Shown: positions 9,563 through 18,822 of the stretch, one piece after another
Layout of the letters: each line of letters opens with the position of its first letter
How positions within the stretch are numbered: position 1 is the stretch's first letter
From: Streptococcus mitis SK564
GTDB lineage: Bacteria > Bacillota > Bacilli > Lactobacillales > Streptococcaceae
NCBI RefSeq assembly: GCF_000148525.1
Contig: NZ_AEDU01000007.1
Coordinates: forward strand, 1-64,000
Direction: 5' to 3'
DNA length: 64,000 bases
Translations under genes and position numbers: made by a program
Notes under the pieces: generated by a model
The model's database searches: none
Seen by the model: the letters and a program-made list of their open reading frames with translations, nothing else
Told to the model about the DNA's origin: nothing

Positions 9563-10366
9563 ATGTCAAAATATAATTGGGATGAAAAGCATATCATCAC
9601 CTTTCCTGAAGAGAAAGTGGCCCTCTCTACTAAGGATTTACATGTTTACTACGGTAAAAATGAATCCATCAAGGGCATCGATATGCAATTTGAAAAAAAT
9701 AAAATTACAGCCTTAATTGGCCCTTCTGGTTCAGGGAAATCAACCTACCTTCGCAGTCTCAACCGTATGAATGATACCATTGATATTGCCAAGGTAACAG
9801 GTCAAATCCTCTACCAAGGGATTGATGTCAACCGTCCAGAAATCAACGTTTATGAAATGCGTAAGCACATCGGAATGGTCTTCCAACGCCCAAATCCTTT
9901 TGCCAAGTCTATCTATCGCAATATCACTTTTGCCCATGAACGTGCAGGGGTTAAGGACAAGCAAGTCTTGGATGAAATTGTAGAAACCTCTCTTCGTCAA
10001 GCTGCCCTTTGGGACCAGGTCAAAGACGATTTGCACAAGTCAGCCTTGACTCTATCTGGTGGTCAGCAGCAACGTCTTTGTATCGCGCGTGCTATCTCTG
10101 TTAAACCAGATATTCTCTTGATGGATGAGCCGGCGTCAGCTTTGGATCCGATTGCGACAGCCCAGCTGGAAGAAACCATGTTGGAATTGAAGAAGGACTT
10201 TACTATCATCATCGTGACCCACAGTATGCAGCAGGCTGCGCGTGCTAGTGATTACACAGGATTTTTCTACTTGGGTGACTTGATCGAGTACGATAAGACC
10301 TCTAATATTTTCCAAAATGCCAAACTACAGTCAACCAATGACTACGTAACAGGACACTTTGGATAG
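9563..10366 (+). CDS. pstB1: Phosphate ABC transporter ATP-binding protein PstB (copy 1)
   Basis: 267 residues with a full ABC ATPase motif set: Walker [11 protein letters not shown]-loop in VFQRPNPF, signature LSGGQQQR, Walker B LLMDEPASALDP, and H-loop histidine in VTHSMQQAAR. It carries an N-terminal extension of about 20 residues absent from the second copy. It powers phosphate import through PstCA. Two pstB genes in tandem is the usual streptococcal arrangement; here only this copy keeps the catalytic H-loop histidine. Confidence 0.93.
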   Translation: MSKYNWDEKHIITFPEEKVALSTKDLHVYYGKNESIKGIDMQFEKNKITALIGPSGSGKSTYLRSLNRMNDTIDIAKVTGQILYQGIDVNRPEINVYEMRKHIGMVFQRPNPFAKSIYRNITFAHERAGVKDKQVLDEIVETSLRQAALWDQVKDDLHKSALTLSGGQQQRLCIARAISVKPDILLMDEPASALDPIATAQLEETMLELKKDFTIIIVTHSMQQAARASDYTGFFYLGDLIEYDKTSNIFQNAKLQSTNDYVTGHFG

Positions 10367-10378
10367 AAAGGAAACAGT

Positions 10379-11137
10379 ATGACAGAAGCGATTTTACAGG
10401 TATCAGACCTGTCCGTTTACTACAATCAAAAAAAGGCCTTGAATAGTGTTTCCCTATCTTTCCAACCTAAGGAAATTACAGCCTTGATTGGTCCATCTGG
10501 ATCAGGGAAATCAACCCTCCTCAAGGCTATCAACCGCATGGGGGATCTCAATCCAGAAGTGACCACAACTGGTTCGGTGGTTTACAACGGCCACAACATC
10601 TACAGCCCACGTACAGATACAGTTGAATTGCGGAAGGAAATCGGTATGGTTTTCCAACAACCAAACCCTTTCCCTATGTCTATCTATGAAAATGTTGTTT
10701 ACGGGCTTCGTATCAATGGAGTGAAGGACAAGCAAGTTCTGGATGAAGCGGTAGAAAAAGCCCTACAACGAGCTTCTATCTGGGATGAGGTTAAGGATCG
10801 CCTGCATGATTCAGCTATCGGGCTTTCAGGTGGACAACAACAACGTGTTTGTGTTGCCCGTGTCTTGGCAACCAGTCCTAAAATCATTCTCTTGGATGAA
10901 CCGACTTCAGCCTTGGACCCTATCTCTGCTGGTAAGATTGAGGAAACCTTGTATGGTCTAAAAGATAAATACACCATGCTCTTGGTTACGCGTTCTATGC
11001 AACAAGCCTCTCGTATCTCTGATAAGACAGGATTTTTCCTAGATGGAGATTTGATTGAGTTTAACGATACCAAGAAGATGTTCCTCAACCCACAACACAA
11101 GGAAACAGAAGATTATATTTCAGGAAAATTTGGATAA
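10379..11137 (+). CDS. pstB2: Phosphate ABC transporter ATP-binding protein PstB (copy 2, H-loop Arg)
   Basis: 252 residues. Walker A (GPSGSGKST), Q-loop (VFQQPNPF), signature (LSGGQQQR) and Walker B ([11 protein letters not shown]) are intact. The switch position that is histidine in nearly all ABC ATPases reads [10 protein letters not shown] here, with Arg about residue 205 (codon 10991-10993). If it pairs with PstB1, the dimer would have one altered ATP site. The same residue is, to my recollection, present in pneumococcal homologues, so it is probably not a local mutation. A gap of eight to eleven bases separates it from phoU. Confidence 0.92.
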   Translation: MTEAILQVSDLSVYYNQKKALNSVSLSFQPKEITALIGPSGSGKSTLLKAINRMGDLNPEVTTTGSVVYNGHNIYSPRTDTVELRKEIGMVFQQPNPFPMSIYENVVYGLRINGVKDKQVLDEAVEKALQRASIWDEVKDRLHDSAIGLSGGQQQRVCVARVLATSPKIILLDEPTSALDPISAGKIEETLYGLKDKYTMLLVTRSMQQASRISDKTGFFLDGDLIEFNDTKKMFLNPQHKETEDYISGKFG

Positions 11138-11148
11138 GGAGATAAATG

Positions 11149-11802
11149 ATGTTACGTTCTCAATTTGAAGAAGATTTAGAGAAATTGCACAACCAGTTCT
11201 ACGCTATGGGACAAGAAGTGCTATCCCAAATCAATCGTACGGTGCGTGCCTTTGTTACGCATGACCGTGATTTGGCCAAGGAAGTCATCGAAGACGATGC
11301 AGAAGTAAACGAATACGAAGTGAAATTGGAGAAGAAATCATTTGAAATGATTGCCCTCCAACAACCGGTTTCTCAGGACTTGCGTACTGTTTTGACAGTA
11401 TTGAAGGCTGTATCTGACTTGGAACGTATGGGTGACCATGCCGTTTCCATTGCCAAAGCGGCAATTCGTATGAAAGGGGAGCAACGCATCCCAGCTGTTG
11501 AAGAAGAAATCAAGAGAATGGGCCGCGATGTCAAGAACTTCGTTGAAGCAGCCCTTGAACTCTATCTCAATGGTTCAGTAGACCAGGCCTATGAAGTAGC
11601 AGCCATGGATGAAAAAATCAACCATTACTTTGATAGCATTCGTGATTTGGCTACAGAAGAAATCAAGAAAAATCCAGATGCCATCGTTACAGGCCGTGAT
11701 TACTTCCAAGTGATTGCCTTTTTGGAACGTATTGGAGACTATGCAAAAAATATCTGTGAATGGGTTGTTTACTTTGAAACAGGTAAGATTGTCGAACTAT
11801 AA
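11149..11802 (+). CDS. phoU: PhoU, phosphate transport regulator
   Basis: 217 residues, all-helical, with the two repeated metal-binding signatures of PhoU (DLERMGDHAVSIAK near residue 85 and FLERIGDYAKNICEW near the C-terminus). PhoU binds the Pst transporter and dampens phosphate uptake and signalling. Two tandem ATG codons (11146 and 11149) exist; the second has better spacing from AAGGAG at 11136-11141. It ends the pst operon and is followed by a terminator. Confidence 0.92.
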   Translation: MLRSQFEEDLEKLHNQFYAMGQEVLSQINRTVRAFVTHDRDLAKEVIEDDAEVNEYEVKLEKKSFEMIALQQPVSQDLRTVLTVLKAVSDLERMGDHAVSIAKAAIRMKGEQRIPAVEEEIKRMGRDVKNFVEAALELYLNGSVDQAYEVAAMDEKINHYFDSIRDLATEEIKKNPDAIVTGRDYFQVIAFLERIGDYAKNICEWVVYFETGKIVEL

Positions 11803-11820
11803 AATAGGTTCATTCTGTAT

Positions 11821-11857
11821 AAAAAGGAGCTTGTAATCAACTGGAAGCTCCTTTTCT
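11821..11857 (+). terminator. Rho-independent terminator of the pst-phoU operon
   Basis: AAAGGAGCTT (11823-11832) pairs with AAGCTCCTTT (11845-11854); a T-rich run follows. Confidence 0.88.
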
Positions 11858-11899
11858 TGAATGAAAAAAATATTTTTAAGATAAAAATTCAAAAAATAC

Positions 11900-11928
11900 T
11901 TGACAAGCATCTTGAATAGCGTTATAAT
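11900..11928 (+). promoter_or_regulatory. Consensus sigma-A promoter of the amino-acid binding protein gene
   Basis: TTGACA at 11900-11905 and TATAAT at 11923-11928 with a 17-bp spacer, both perfect consensus. It is one of the strongest-looking promoters in the window. Confidence 0.9.
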
Positions 11929-11959
11929 TATACAAAATTAACAGAGAGGTTGTTTATTT

Positions 11960-12775
11960 ATGAAATCAAAAAAATGGATATTTGTTTTATGTAGTTTTCT
12001 TGCAAGTTTCTTCTTAGTAGCTTGCCAGTCGGGTTCTAATGGTTCTCAGTCAGCTGTTGAGGCCATTAAGCAAAAGGGGAAATTAGTTGTGGCGACTAGT
12101 CCTGACTATGCACCTTTTGAATTCCAATCCTTAGTTGACGGAAAAAACCAGGTAGTCGGTGCGGATATTGATATGGCCCAAGCTATCGCTGATGAACTTG
12201 GGGTGAAGTTGGAAATTTCAAGCATGAGTTTTGACAATGTCTTGACCAGTCTTCAAACTGGGAAGGCTGACCTAGCAGTTGCGGGAATTAGCGCTACTGA
12301 CGAGAGAAAAGAAGTCTTTGATTTTTCAATCCCTTACTATGAAAACAAGATTAGTTTCTTGGTTCGTAAAGCTGATGTAGAAAAATACAAGGATTTAACT
12401 AGCCTTGAAAGTGCTAATATTGCGGCTCAAAAAGGGACTGTTCCAGAATCAATGGTCAAGGAACAATTGCCAAAAGCTCAGCTGACTTCCCTAACCAATA
12501 TGGGTGAAGCTGTTAATGAATTACAGGCTGGAAAAGTAGATGCTGTTCACATGGATGAGCCTGTTGCCCTTAGCTATGCTGCTAAAAATGCTGACCTAGC
12601 TGTCGCAACTGTCAGCTTGAAGATGAAGGACGGCGAAGCCAATGCAGTTGCTCTTAGAAAAAATAGTGCTGATTTGAAAGAAGTGGTGGACAAAGTCATC
12701 CAAAAACTCAAGGATGACGGTACCTACCAAAGCTATCTTGAAAAGGCAGCAAGCCTAACAGAAGTTGAACAATAA
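11960..12775 (+). CDS. Amino-acid ABC transporter substrate-binding lipoprotein
   Basis: 271 residues with a lipoprotein signal peptide (basic start, hydrophobic run, lipobox LVAC, Cys22). The mature protein follows the type 3 solute-binding family: LVVATSPDYAPFEF near residue 45, VGADIDMAQAIA, and ATDERKEVFDFSIPYYE. It should deliver a polar amino acid to a membrane permease not encoded next to it. The ligand cannot be fixed from sequence. It is a single-gene unit with its own perfect promoter, which is unusual for a transporter subunit, so it must work with a permease encoded elsewhere (the permease/ATPase pair at 44543-45960 is one candidate). Confidence 0.86.
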   Translation: MKSKKWIFVLCSFLASFFLVACQSGSNGSQSAVEAIKQKGKLVVATSPDYAPFEFQSLVDGKNQVVGADIDMAQAIADELGVKLEISSMSFDNVLTSLQTGKADLAVAGISATDERKEVFDFSIPYYENKISFLVRKADVEKYKDLTSLESANIAAQKGTVPESMVKEQLPKAQLTSLTNMGEAVNELQAGKVDAVHMDEPVALSYAAKNADLAVATVSLKMKDGEANAVALRKNSADLKEVVDKVIQKLKDDGTYQSYLEKAASLTEVEQ

Positions 12776-12780
12776 GAAAA

Positions 12781-12812
12781 AAGCAGAGTTGGAAGTCAGT
12801 CCAATTCTGCTT
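12781..12812. terminator. Bidirectional terminator between convergent genes
   Basis: AGCAGAGTTGGA (12782-12793) pairs with TCCAATTCTGCT (12800-12811) with one G-T pair, flanked by A-run and T-run. It overlaps the last codons of the minus-strand MocR gene. Confidence 0.82.
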
Positions 12813-14067
12813 TTAAATAGTTTAAAACCTTTTCCAGATTGTCTAAGGACACCTTGGCAAATTGATAAGGGCAGGTATCCAAGTAAGCCTCCTCAAAGAA
12901 GTCCAATTTCAGCTGACTGTGTTTGAGGCTGGCGATTTTAGGATACTGTCTCAGGTCTAGCAATAAACCATCATGAAGCGGAAAGTGAGGAAGGGGACAA
13001 GGTGTTTTAGTTAAGCTTTCCTCAAGTTGTTTTTGGTAGGTTTCCTGATTGGACAAGCGAGCCAGACGGTTTTTCTCAAACAGTTGACTGTCAATATAGA
13101 GTGACAGGGCCTTTTGCATGATGAGGTTGCTATCGTAGTCTAGGATATTTTTGTAGGCCACAAAGGCTTCTTTGATAGCATTTGGCAGGATGAGTGCTGT
13201 TATCCGCAGGGCTGGAAAGAGGCTGGTTGAGAAGGACTTGATATAAATGACGCGCTCCTCTGTATCTAGATAGTGGAAGGTCTGGCCCTTCTTGGAGTCC
13301 AAATCCCCCAGATAGTCGTCCTCTACAATATAAACACCATACTTAGCTGCTAAGTCAAGAATAGCCCGTTTGTCCTGCTCTGAATAGGAATGCCCCAGAG
13401 GATAGTGAAAACGAGGAATGGTATAGAAAAACTTAATTTTTCCTGTTTTGAAGTGTCGCTCCAGCTCCTTCAAGTCAATCCCATCAATGCCTCGTTCAAT
13501 CGTTTGATAGTCCAAGCCCTGAGCAATCAAGAGGCGATTCATCCGATGGTAGGTCGGCTGTTCTACCAAGATTTCCTTGGCTTGGCTAGGAAAGGAAATT
13601 TGAGAGAGGATAAACAAGGCTTGTTGGGTTCCAGAAGTCAGTACAAGTTGATCAGCCTTGCAGTAGAGAGCTTGGTCAAAGAGGAGTTGGTGAATGGATT
13701 GTCTTAAGTCTTCTAATCCTTCTTGGTTGTCATAGTAGTTGAAGAGGTAGTTTTCCCGGCCAACCAAGGTTTCATTGATACAGAGTCGGAAATCGTCATA
13801 GGCACTGGCATGTTCGTCCGTAACCTCAATTTCTAGGTCCTGGTGTTGCCCTTGTTCTAGGACATAGTAGCCACTCTGGGGCTTGGCATAGAGGTATTGT
13901 TCGTGTCGTAATTCCAGCAGGGCGCGTTGAATAGTGTCCTTGCTACAGTGAAAGTCAAGGCTCAGTTGACGGATAGAAGGCAGGCGACTTCCCGTCGGAA
14001 AACGTCCAGACTCGATACCATTTTTCAGATAGGAAACGACCTCTTGGTACTTGCTTTGTTTCTTCAT
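12796..14067 (-). CDS. MocR-type GntR family transcriptional regulator with aminotransferase domain
   Basis: 423 residues: an N-terminal GntR winged helix (YLKNGIESGRFPTGSRLPSIRQLS, with the DNA-contacting helix around residues 35-60) joined to a fold-type I PLP aminotransferase-like domain. The PLP region is visible as TSGTQQALF, VEDDYLGDL, and the lysine motif YIKSFSTSLFP. MocR proteins sense PLP or amino-acid adducts and control nearby genes. It is divergent from the acetolactate decarboxylase gene, whose promoter faces its own across about 70 bases, so control of that operon is plausible. The target is not known. Confidence 0.85.
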   Translation of the reverse strand: MKKQSKYQEVVSYLKNGIESGRFPTGSRLPSIRQLSLDFHCSKDTIQRALLELRHEQYLYAKPQSGYYVLEQGQHQDLEIEVTDEHASAYDDFRLCINETLVGRENYLFNYYDNQEGLEDLRQSIHQLLFDQALYCKADQLVLTSGTQQALFILSQISFPSQAKEILVEQPTYHRMNRLLIAQGLDYQTIERGIDGIDLKELERHFKTGKIKFFYTIPRFHYPLGHSYSEQDKRAILDLAAKYGVYIVEDDYLGDLDSKKGQTFHYLDTEERVIYIKSFSTSLFPALRITALILPNAIKEAFVAYKNILDYDSNLIMQKALSLYIDSQLFEKNRLARLSNQETYQKQLEESLTKTPCPLPHFPLHDGLLLDLRQYPKIASLKHSQLKLDFFEEAYLDTCPYQFAKVSLDNLEKVLNYLKAELD

Positions 14068-14092
14068 TCCAGACCTCCCTTGATTTTGTTAC

Positions 14093-14121
14093 ATTGTACC
14101 CTTTTTTTTCCTTCTTGGCAA
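14093..14121 (-). promoter_or_regulatory. Promoter of the MocR gene
   Basis: On the minus strand TTGCCA (14121-14116) and TACAAT (14098-14093) are separated by 17 bp. A GGGAGG ribosome site follows near the ATG. Confidence 0.75.
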
Positions 14122-14141
14122 TGTCTAGAGTGTTTCTCTCG

Positions 14142-14170
14142 TTCACATCTAGTGGCAAATGTGGTATACT
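14142..14170 (+). promoter_or_regulatory. Promoter of the acetolactate decarboxylase operon
   Basis: TTCACA (14142-14147) and TATACT (14165-14170) with a 17-bp spacer and an extended TGG. It lies back to back with the MocR promoter. Confidence 0.75.
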
Positions 14171-14208
14171 TAGGAGTGAGATTTACAGAATAACAGACAA
14201 GAAAGTGA

Positions 14209-14940
14209 ATGGATAAGAACGTGCAGGAACCAGTGAAATTATTTCAATACAATACCCTTGGAGCCTTGATGGCCGGCCTTTATGGTGGTACCATGACAGT
14301 GGGAGAATTGCTAGAGCATGGTGACCTTGGTTTGGGGACCTTGGATTCCATTGATGGGGAATTGATTGTCTTGGATGGCAAGGCTTATCAGGCCAAAGGA
14401 TCAGGAGAGCAACCGGAAATTGTAGAAGTGTCACCAGATGCCCTTATTCCTTACGCAGCAGTAGTACCGCATCAGGCAGAAGTTATTTTCCGCCAGCGCT
14501 TTGAGATGACGGACAAGGAATTGGAAGAGCGAATCGAGTCTTATTATGATGGGGAAAATCTTTTCCGCTCTATCAAGATTCGGGGGGAATTTTCGCATAT
14601 GCATGTGCGCATGATTCCCAAGTCGACACCAGATACCAAGTTTGCTGATGTCGCAACCCATCAACCTGAATATAGTCGTGACAATGTGGCGGGAACCATC
14701 GTTGGTTTCTGGACGCCAGAGATTTTCCATGGGGTTAGTGTGGCAGGCTACCATCTGCACTTCATCTCAGATGATTTGACCTTCGGTGGGCATGTCATGG
14801 ACTTTGTCATCAAGGAAGGGATTATCGAGGTGGGAGCTGTTGACCAATTGGATCAACGTTTCCCAGTCCAAGACCGTCAATACTTGTTTGCTAAGTTCAA
14901 TGTTGACGAGATGAAAAAAGATATTGAAAAGGCAGAATAG
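14209..14940 (+). CDS. budA: Alpha-acetolactate decarboxylase
   Basis: 243 residues of the AlsD/BudA family, which converts alpha-acetolactate to acetoin and CO2 in the cytoplasm. Family motifs include FQYNTLGALMAGLYGG near the start, the GDLGLGTLD block, GEFSHMHVR, and the zinc-ligand region HGVSVAGYHLHF with its histidines near residues 170-182. It diverts excess pyruvate-derived acetolactate away from valine/leucine and acid end products. It is followed after nine bases by a YhfC-family gene, likely in the same transcript, and faces the MocR regulator. Confidence 0.9.
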   Translation: MDKNVQEPVKLFQYNTLGALMAGLYGGTMTVGELLEHGDLGLGTLDSIDGELIVLDGKAYQAKGSGEQPEIVEVSPDALIPYAAVVPHQAEVIFRQRFEMTDKELEERIESYYDGENLFRSIKIRGEFSHMHVRMIPKSTPDTKFADVATHQPEYSRDNVAGTIVGFWTPEIFHGVSVAGYHLHFISDDLTFGGHVMDFVIKEGIIEVGAVDQLDQRFPVQDRQYLFAKFNVDEMKKDIEKAE

Positions 14941-14949
14941 GAGAAGAAA

Positions 14950-15702
14950 ATGACCATTCATATTATCATTACCATGGTACTGTTGCTGGCTTTCTTGATA
15001 GGAAGCATTTGGTATGCCAAAAAGAAATACCAGATTAATCTAGCTGTCTTGGGCTTGGGGGCTGTAGCCTTCTTTGTTTCTTCGCAGATTTTGGAAAAAT
15101 TGGTGCATATCTTGGTTTTGCATCCTCAAAAAGACGGCAGTACTGCCCTCTTGCAAGATCATCCGCTTGTCTATATCATCTATGGCCTAGTCATGGCAGC
15201 ATTTTTTGAGGAAACAGCACGTCTTATTTTCTTCAAATGGTTGGAGAAAAAGAGAAGTTTGGAAAAGGCAGACGCCTTGGCCTATGGGTTAGGGCATGGT
15301 GGCTTGGAGTTGATTTTCCTAGGTCTTACTAGTTTGCTTAATCTCTACTTCGTTCTCTCAGCAGTTCAAACGCAGGATCCACAGGTCATGCAATTACTGT
15401 CTGAAAATATGTTGAAAACTATTCAGTCGCTATCAGTCTGGCAGATTTATTTGCTTGCTTTTGAGCGAATCTTGGCGCTAGGTTTCCAATTACTCTTGAC
15501 TGTTTGGGTTTATCAAGCTGTTCGTCAGAAGAAATGGATTTATCTCCTAGCAGCTTATGGCCTACACGCCTTCTTTGACCTGGCACCATCTCTAGTCCAA
15601 GTTGGCTGGCTGACAAATCCAGCCTTGGTTGAAGTGGTCCTAGCACTGGAGCTCGTTCTGGTTGCCTATGGAACAAAGGCAATCTTTTGTAAAAAATCAT
15701 AA
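14950..15702 (+). CDS. YhfC family intramembrane metalloprotease-like protein
   Basis: 250 residues with about seven membrane segments. The conserved FFEETARLIFFKW (EExxR) and GLGHGGLELI blocks in separate helices match the YhfC/CPBP-like family of putative intramembrane metalloproteases, where such Glu and His residues would bind metal. Substrate and role are unknown. It shares an operon with budA and ends at a terminator. Confidence 0.75.
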   Translation: MTIHIIITMVLLLAFLIGSIWYAKKKYQINLAVLGLGAVAFFVSSQILEKLVHILVLHPQKDGSTALLQDHPLVYIIYGLVMAAFFEETARLIFFKWLEKKRSLEKADALAYGLGHGGLELIFLGLTSLLNLYFVLSAVQTQDPQVMQLLSENMLKTIQSLSVWQIYLLAFERILALGFQLLLTVWVYQAVRQKKWIYLLAAYGLHAFFDLAPSLVQVGWLTNPALVEVVLALELVLVAYGTKAIFCKKS

Positions 15703-15724
15703 AAAGAGGGGAAACCTCTTTTTT
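15701..15724 (+). terminator. Rho-independent terminator after the YhfC gene
   Basis: AAAAAGAGG (15701-15709) pairs with CCTCTTTTT (15715-15723) around a short loop; the T-run is part of the stem and continues. Confidence 0.88.
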
Positions 15725-15754
15725 GTTTAAAATAAGCCCAAGATTTTTTTAGGG

Positions 15755-15783
15755 TCGTCAAATGGTCTTAAAAATGGTATAAT
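15755..15783 (+). promoter_or_regulatory. Extended -10 promoter of murB
   Basis: TGGTATAAT with -10 at 15778-15783 and a weak -35-like TCGTCA at 15755-15760 (17-bp spacer). The murB ATG follows after 29 bases with an AGGAAG ribosome site. Confidence 0.7.
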
Positions 15784-15812
15784 GGAATGAATTTTGTAAA
15801 AGGAAGAGTGAC

Positions 15813-16718
15813 ATGTCTGTAAGAGAAAAAATGCTTGAAATCTTAGAAGGAATTGATATCCGTTTTAAGGAACCCTTGCATAGCTATAGTTATACAAAAG
15901 TAGGTGGAGAGGCCGATTATTTGGTCTTTCCACGAAATCGTTTTGAGTTGGCGCGCGTTGTTAAATTTGCCAATCAAGAAAATATTCCTTGGATGGTTCT
16001 TGGCAATGCCAGCAACATCATTGTTCGTGACGGTGGGATTCGTGGATTTGTCATCTTGTGTGACAAGCTCAATAACGTTTCCGTTGATGGCTATACCATT
16101 GAAGCAGAAGCAGGGGCTAACTTGATTGAAACAACTCGCATTGCCCTCCGTCATAGTTTGACCGGCTTTGAGTTTGCTTGTGGCATTCCTGGAAGTGTTG
16201 GTGGTGCTGTCTTTATGAATGCAGGTGCCTATGGTGGTGAGATTGCCCACATCTTGCAGTCTTGTAAGGTCTTGACCAAGGATGGAGAAATCGAAACCCT
16301 GTCTGCTAAAGACTTGGCTTTTGGTTACCGTCATTCAGCCATTCAGGAGTCTGGTGCAGTTGTCTTGTCAGCTAAATTTGCCCTAGCCCCAGGAACCCAT
16401 CAGGTTATCAAGCAGGAAATGGACCGTTTGACGCACCTACGCGAACTCAAGCAACCTTTGGAATATCCATCTTGTGGTTCGGTCTTTAAGCGTCCAGTAG
16501 GGCATTTTGCAGGTCAATTAATTTCAGAAGCTGGCTTGAAAGGCTATCGTATCGGTGGCGTAGAAGTGTCAGAAAAGCACGCAGGATTTATGATCAATGT
16601 TGCAGATGGAACGGCTAAAGACTACGAAGACTTGATTGAGTCTGTTATCGAAAAAGTCAAGGAACACTCAGGTATCACGCTTGAAAGAGAAGTCCGTATC
16701 TTAGGTGAAAGCAAGTAG
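15813..16718 (+). CDS. murB: UDP-N-acetylenolpyruvoylglucosamine reductase MurB
   Basis: 301 residues. The FAD-binding PCMH domain is visible ([27 protein letters not shown], and [19 protein letters not shown]), as is the C-terminal domain with the catalytic serine region [11 protein letters not shown] and the AGFMIN motif. This is the type IIa form typical of Firmicutes. It reduces UDP-GlcNAc-enolpyruvate to UDP-MurNAc, an early peptidoglycan step. It is separated from potA by about 160 structured bases. Confidence 0.94.
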   Translation: MSVREKMLEILEGIDIRFKEPLHSYSYTKVGGEADYLVFPRNRFELARVVKFANQENIPWMVLGNASNIIVRDGGIRGFVILCDKLNNVSVDGYTIEAEAGANLIETTRIALRHSLTGFEFACGIPGSVGGAVFMNAGAYGGEIAHILQSCKVLTKDGEIETLSAKDLAFGYRHSAIQESGAVVLSAKFALAPGTHQVIKQEMDRLTHLRELKQPLEYPSCGSVFKRPVGHFAGQLISEAGLKGYRIGGVEVSEKHAGFMINVADGTAKDYEDLIESVIEKVKEHSGITLEREVRILGESK

Positions 16719-16877
16719 GAAGCTTTAGCTAAAAAGCTGCTGCTATGTCATGGAAAGGGGGTGAAAGCCTATCGTTAGTGCAGAAGAATGTAGGCAGTTC
16801 AATCTCCTACACGAGGTAGTGGCGGCCTGACAGAGCCCTGATCTGTTAATCTATGAAAAAGAAGGAATAAATGACAA
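16719..16877 (+). ncRNA. Structured leader upstream of potABCD (candidate cis-regulatory RNA)
   Basis: No ORF of useful length fills these 159 bases, but several hairpins can be drawn: AGCTTT/AAAGCT (16721-16726 with 16733-16738), GCCTAT/GTAGGC (16767-16772 with 16790-16795, one G-U), GTAGG/CCTAC (16790-16794 with 16806-16810), and ACAGA/TCTGT (16830-16834 with 16842-16846). The second and third share the same strand, so they exclude each other, as in a regulatory switch. No strong terminator T-run is present, so any control would be at translation. I do not recognise a named RNA family. Confidence 0.45.
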
Positions 16878-16897
16878 TTGAAAAAACCAATTATTGA
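16871..16897 (+). other. Eight-codon mini-ORF overlapping the potA start
   Basis: ATG 16871 opens an eight-codon frame ending at TGA 16895-16897, out of frame with potA, whose TTG start (16878) lies inside it. The AAGGAA ribosome site serves either start, so competition or coupling is possible. Confidence 0.3.
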
Positions 16898-18035
16898 ATT
16901 CAAAAACGTCTCAAAAGTTTTTGAAGACAGCAACACCAAGGTTCTCAAAGATATCAACTTTGAGTTGGAAGAAGGGAAATTTTATACCCTTTTAGGCGCA
17001 TCTGGTTCAGGGAAATCAACCATCCTAAACATCATTGCAGGTTTACTGGATGCGACGACAGGAGATATCATGCTAGACGGTGTCCGCATCAATGATATCC
17101 CAACCAACAAGCGAGACGTCCATACGGTCTTCCAATCCTATGCCTTGTTTCCACATATGAATGTGTTTGAAAATGTTGCCTTTCCGCTCCGCTTGCGCAA
17201 GATTGACAAGAAAGAAATCGAGAAACGCGTAGCGGAAGTTCTCAAGATGGTTCAGTTGGAAGGGTATGAAAAACGTTCCATCCGCAAACTTTCTGGAGGA
17301 CAACGTCAGCGTGTGGCAATTGCCCGTGCCATCATCAATCAACCCCGTGTGGTTTTGTTGGACGAGCCTCTGTCAGCGCTGGACTTGAAATTAAGAACAG
17401 ACATGCAGTACGAATTGCGGGAACTGCAACAACGATTGGGCATTACCTTTGTCTTTGTTACTCACGATCAGGAAGAAGCTCTTGCCATGAGTGACTGGAT
17501 TTTCGTCATGAATGATGGCGAGATTGTCCAGTCTGGAACACCTGTGGACATCTACGATGAGCCGATTAACCATTTTGTTGCGACCTTTATCGGTGAGTCA
17601 AATATCTTGCCAGGAACCATGATTGAGGACTACTTGGTTGAGTTTAACGGCAAACGCTTTGAAGCGGTTGATGGGGGGATGAAGCCAAATGAACCTGTTG
17701 AGGTCGTGATTCGTCCAGAGGACTTGCGCATTACCCTTCCTGAAGAAGGCAAGCTCCAAGTTAAGGTCGATACCCAGCTCTTCCGTGGAGTTCACTATGA
17801 AATTATCGCCTATGACGAACTTGGGAATGAATGGATGATCCACTCAACCCGTAAGGCCATTGTTGGTGAGGAAATCGGTCTGGACTTTGAACCAGAAGAC
17901 ATCCATATCATGCGTCTCAACGAAACCGAAGAAGAGTTCGATGCTCGTATCGAAGAATACGTGGAAATTGAAGAGCAAGAAGCAGGTCTGATCAATGCAA
18001 TCGAGGAGGAAAGAGATGAAGAAAACAAGATCTAA
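16878..18035 (+). CDS. potA: Spermidine/putrescine ABC transporter ATP-binding protein PotA (TTG start)
   Basis: 385 residues starting from TTG 16878. The ABC domain holds Walker [10 protein letters not shown], signature LSGGQRQR, Walker [13 protein letters not shown] and H-loop VTHDQEEAL. The C-terminal TOBE domain (residues about 250-350) includes [10 protein letters not shown], as in polyamine importers. An unusually acidic tail of about 30 residues (rich in Glu) ends the protein. It energises PotBC. The 3' end overlaps potB by 20 bases. The TTG start and the upstream structured leader suggest modest, controlled translation. Confidence 0.92.
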   Translation: MKKPIIEFKNVSKVFEDSNTKVLKDINFELEEGKFYTLLGASGSGKSTILNIIAGLLDATTGDIMLDGVRINDIPTNKRDVHTVFQSYALFPHMNVFENVAFPLRLRKIDKKEIEKRVAEVLKMVQLEGYEKRSIRKLSGGQRQRVAIARAIINQPRVVLLDEPLSALDLKLRTDMQYELRELQQRLGITFVFVTHDQEEALAMSDWIFVMNDGEIVQSGTPVDIYDEPINHFVATFIGESNILPGTMIEDYLVEFNGKRFEAVDGGMKPNEPVEVVIRPEDLRITLPEEGKLQVKVDTQLFRGVHYEIIAYDELGNEWMIHSTRKAIVGEEIGLDFEPEDIHIMRLNETEEEFDARIEEYVEIEEQEAGLINAIEEERDEENKI

Positions 18036-18822
18036 ACTCTTTGTAGTGCCCTACATGCTCTGGATTGCCCTCTTTGTCCTGGCACCCTTGGTCTTGATTT
18101 TCGGTCAATCCTTTTTCAACATCGAAGGCCAGTTCAGTTTAGAAAATTATAAGTCCTACTTTGCGTCACAAAACTTGACCTACCTAAAAATGAGCTTTAA
18201 CTCTGTGCTTTATGCAGGAATTGTGACCTTTGTGACCTTGCTTATCAGCTATCCAACAGCCCTCTTTTTGACCCGTCTCAAGCACCGTCAACTCTGGCTT
18301 ATGCTGATTATCCTGCCTACTTGGATCAATTTGCTCCTTAAAGCCTATGCTTTTATCGGGATTTTTGGTCAGAATGGCTCTATTAACCAATTCTTGGAAT
18401 TTATCGGAATCGGCTCACAACAGTTGCTCTTTACCGATTTCTCCTTTATCTTTGTTGCAAGTTACATCGAGCTTCCCTTTATGATTTTGCCCATTTTCAA
18501 TGTCCTGGACGATATGGACAACAATCTCATCAATGCCAGCTATGACCTCGGTGCGACCAAGTGGGAGACTTTCCGTCATGTCATCTTCCCTCTGTCTATG
18601 AACGGAGTGAGAAGTGGAGTTCAGTCTGTCTTTATTCCTAGCTTGAGTCTCTTCATGCTGACCCGTTTGATTGGTGGGAATCGCGTTATTACGCTGGGAA
18701 CGGCTATTGAACAGAACTTCCTGACAAATGACAACTACGGTATGGGTTCAACCATTGGTGTGATTCTCATCCTGACCATGTTCATCACCATGTGGGTGAC
18801 CAAGGAAAGGAGAGAACGATGA
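18016..18822 (+). CDS. potB: Polyamine ABC transporter permease PotB
   Basis: 268 residues with six membrane segments and the EAA loop [16 protein letters not shown] near residue 180. The start ATG 18016 has a GAGGAAAG ribosome site inside the end of potA; an upstream frame from 17995 is possible but has no ribosome site. It pairs with PotC. The stop overlaps the potC ATG (ATGA). Confidence 0.92.
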   Translation: MKKTRSKLFVVPYMLWIALFVLAPLVLIFGQSFFNIEGQFSLENYKSYFASQNLTYLKMSFNSVLYAGIVTFVTLLISYPTALFLTRLKHRQLWLMLIILPTWINLLLKAYAFIGIFGQNGSINQFLEFIGIGSQQLLFTDFSFIFVASYIELPFMILPIFNVLDDMDNNLINASYDLGATKWETFRHVIFPLSMNGVRSGVQSVFIPSLSLFMLTRLIGGNRVITLGTAIEQNFLTNDNYGMGSTIGVILILTMFITMWVTKERRER

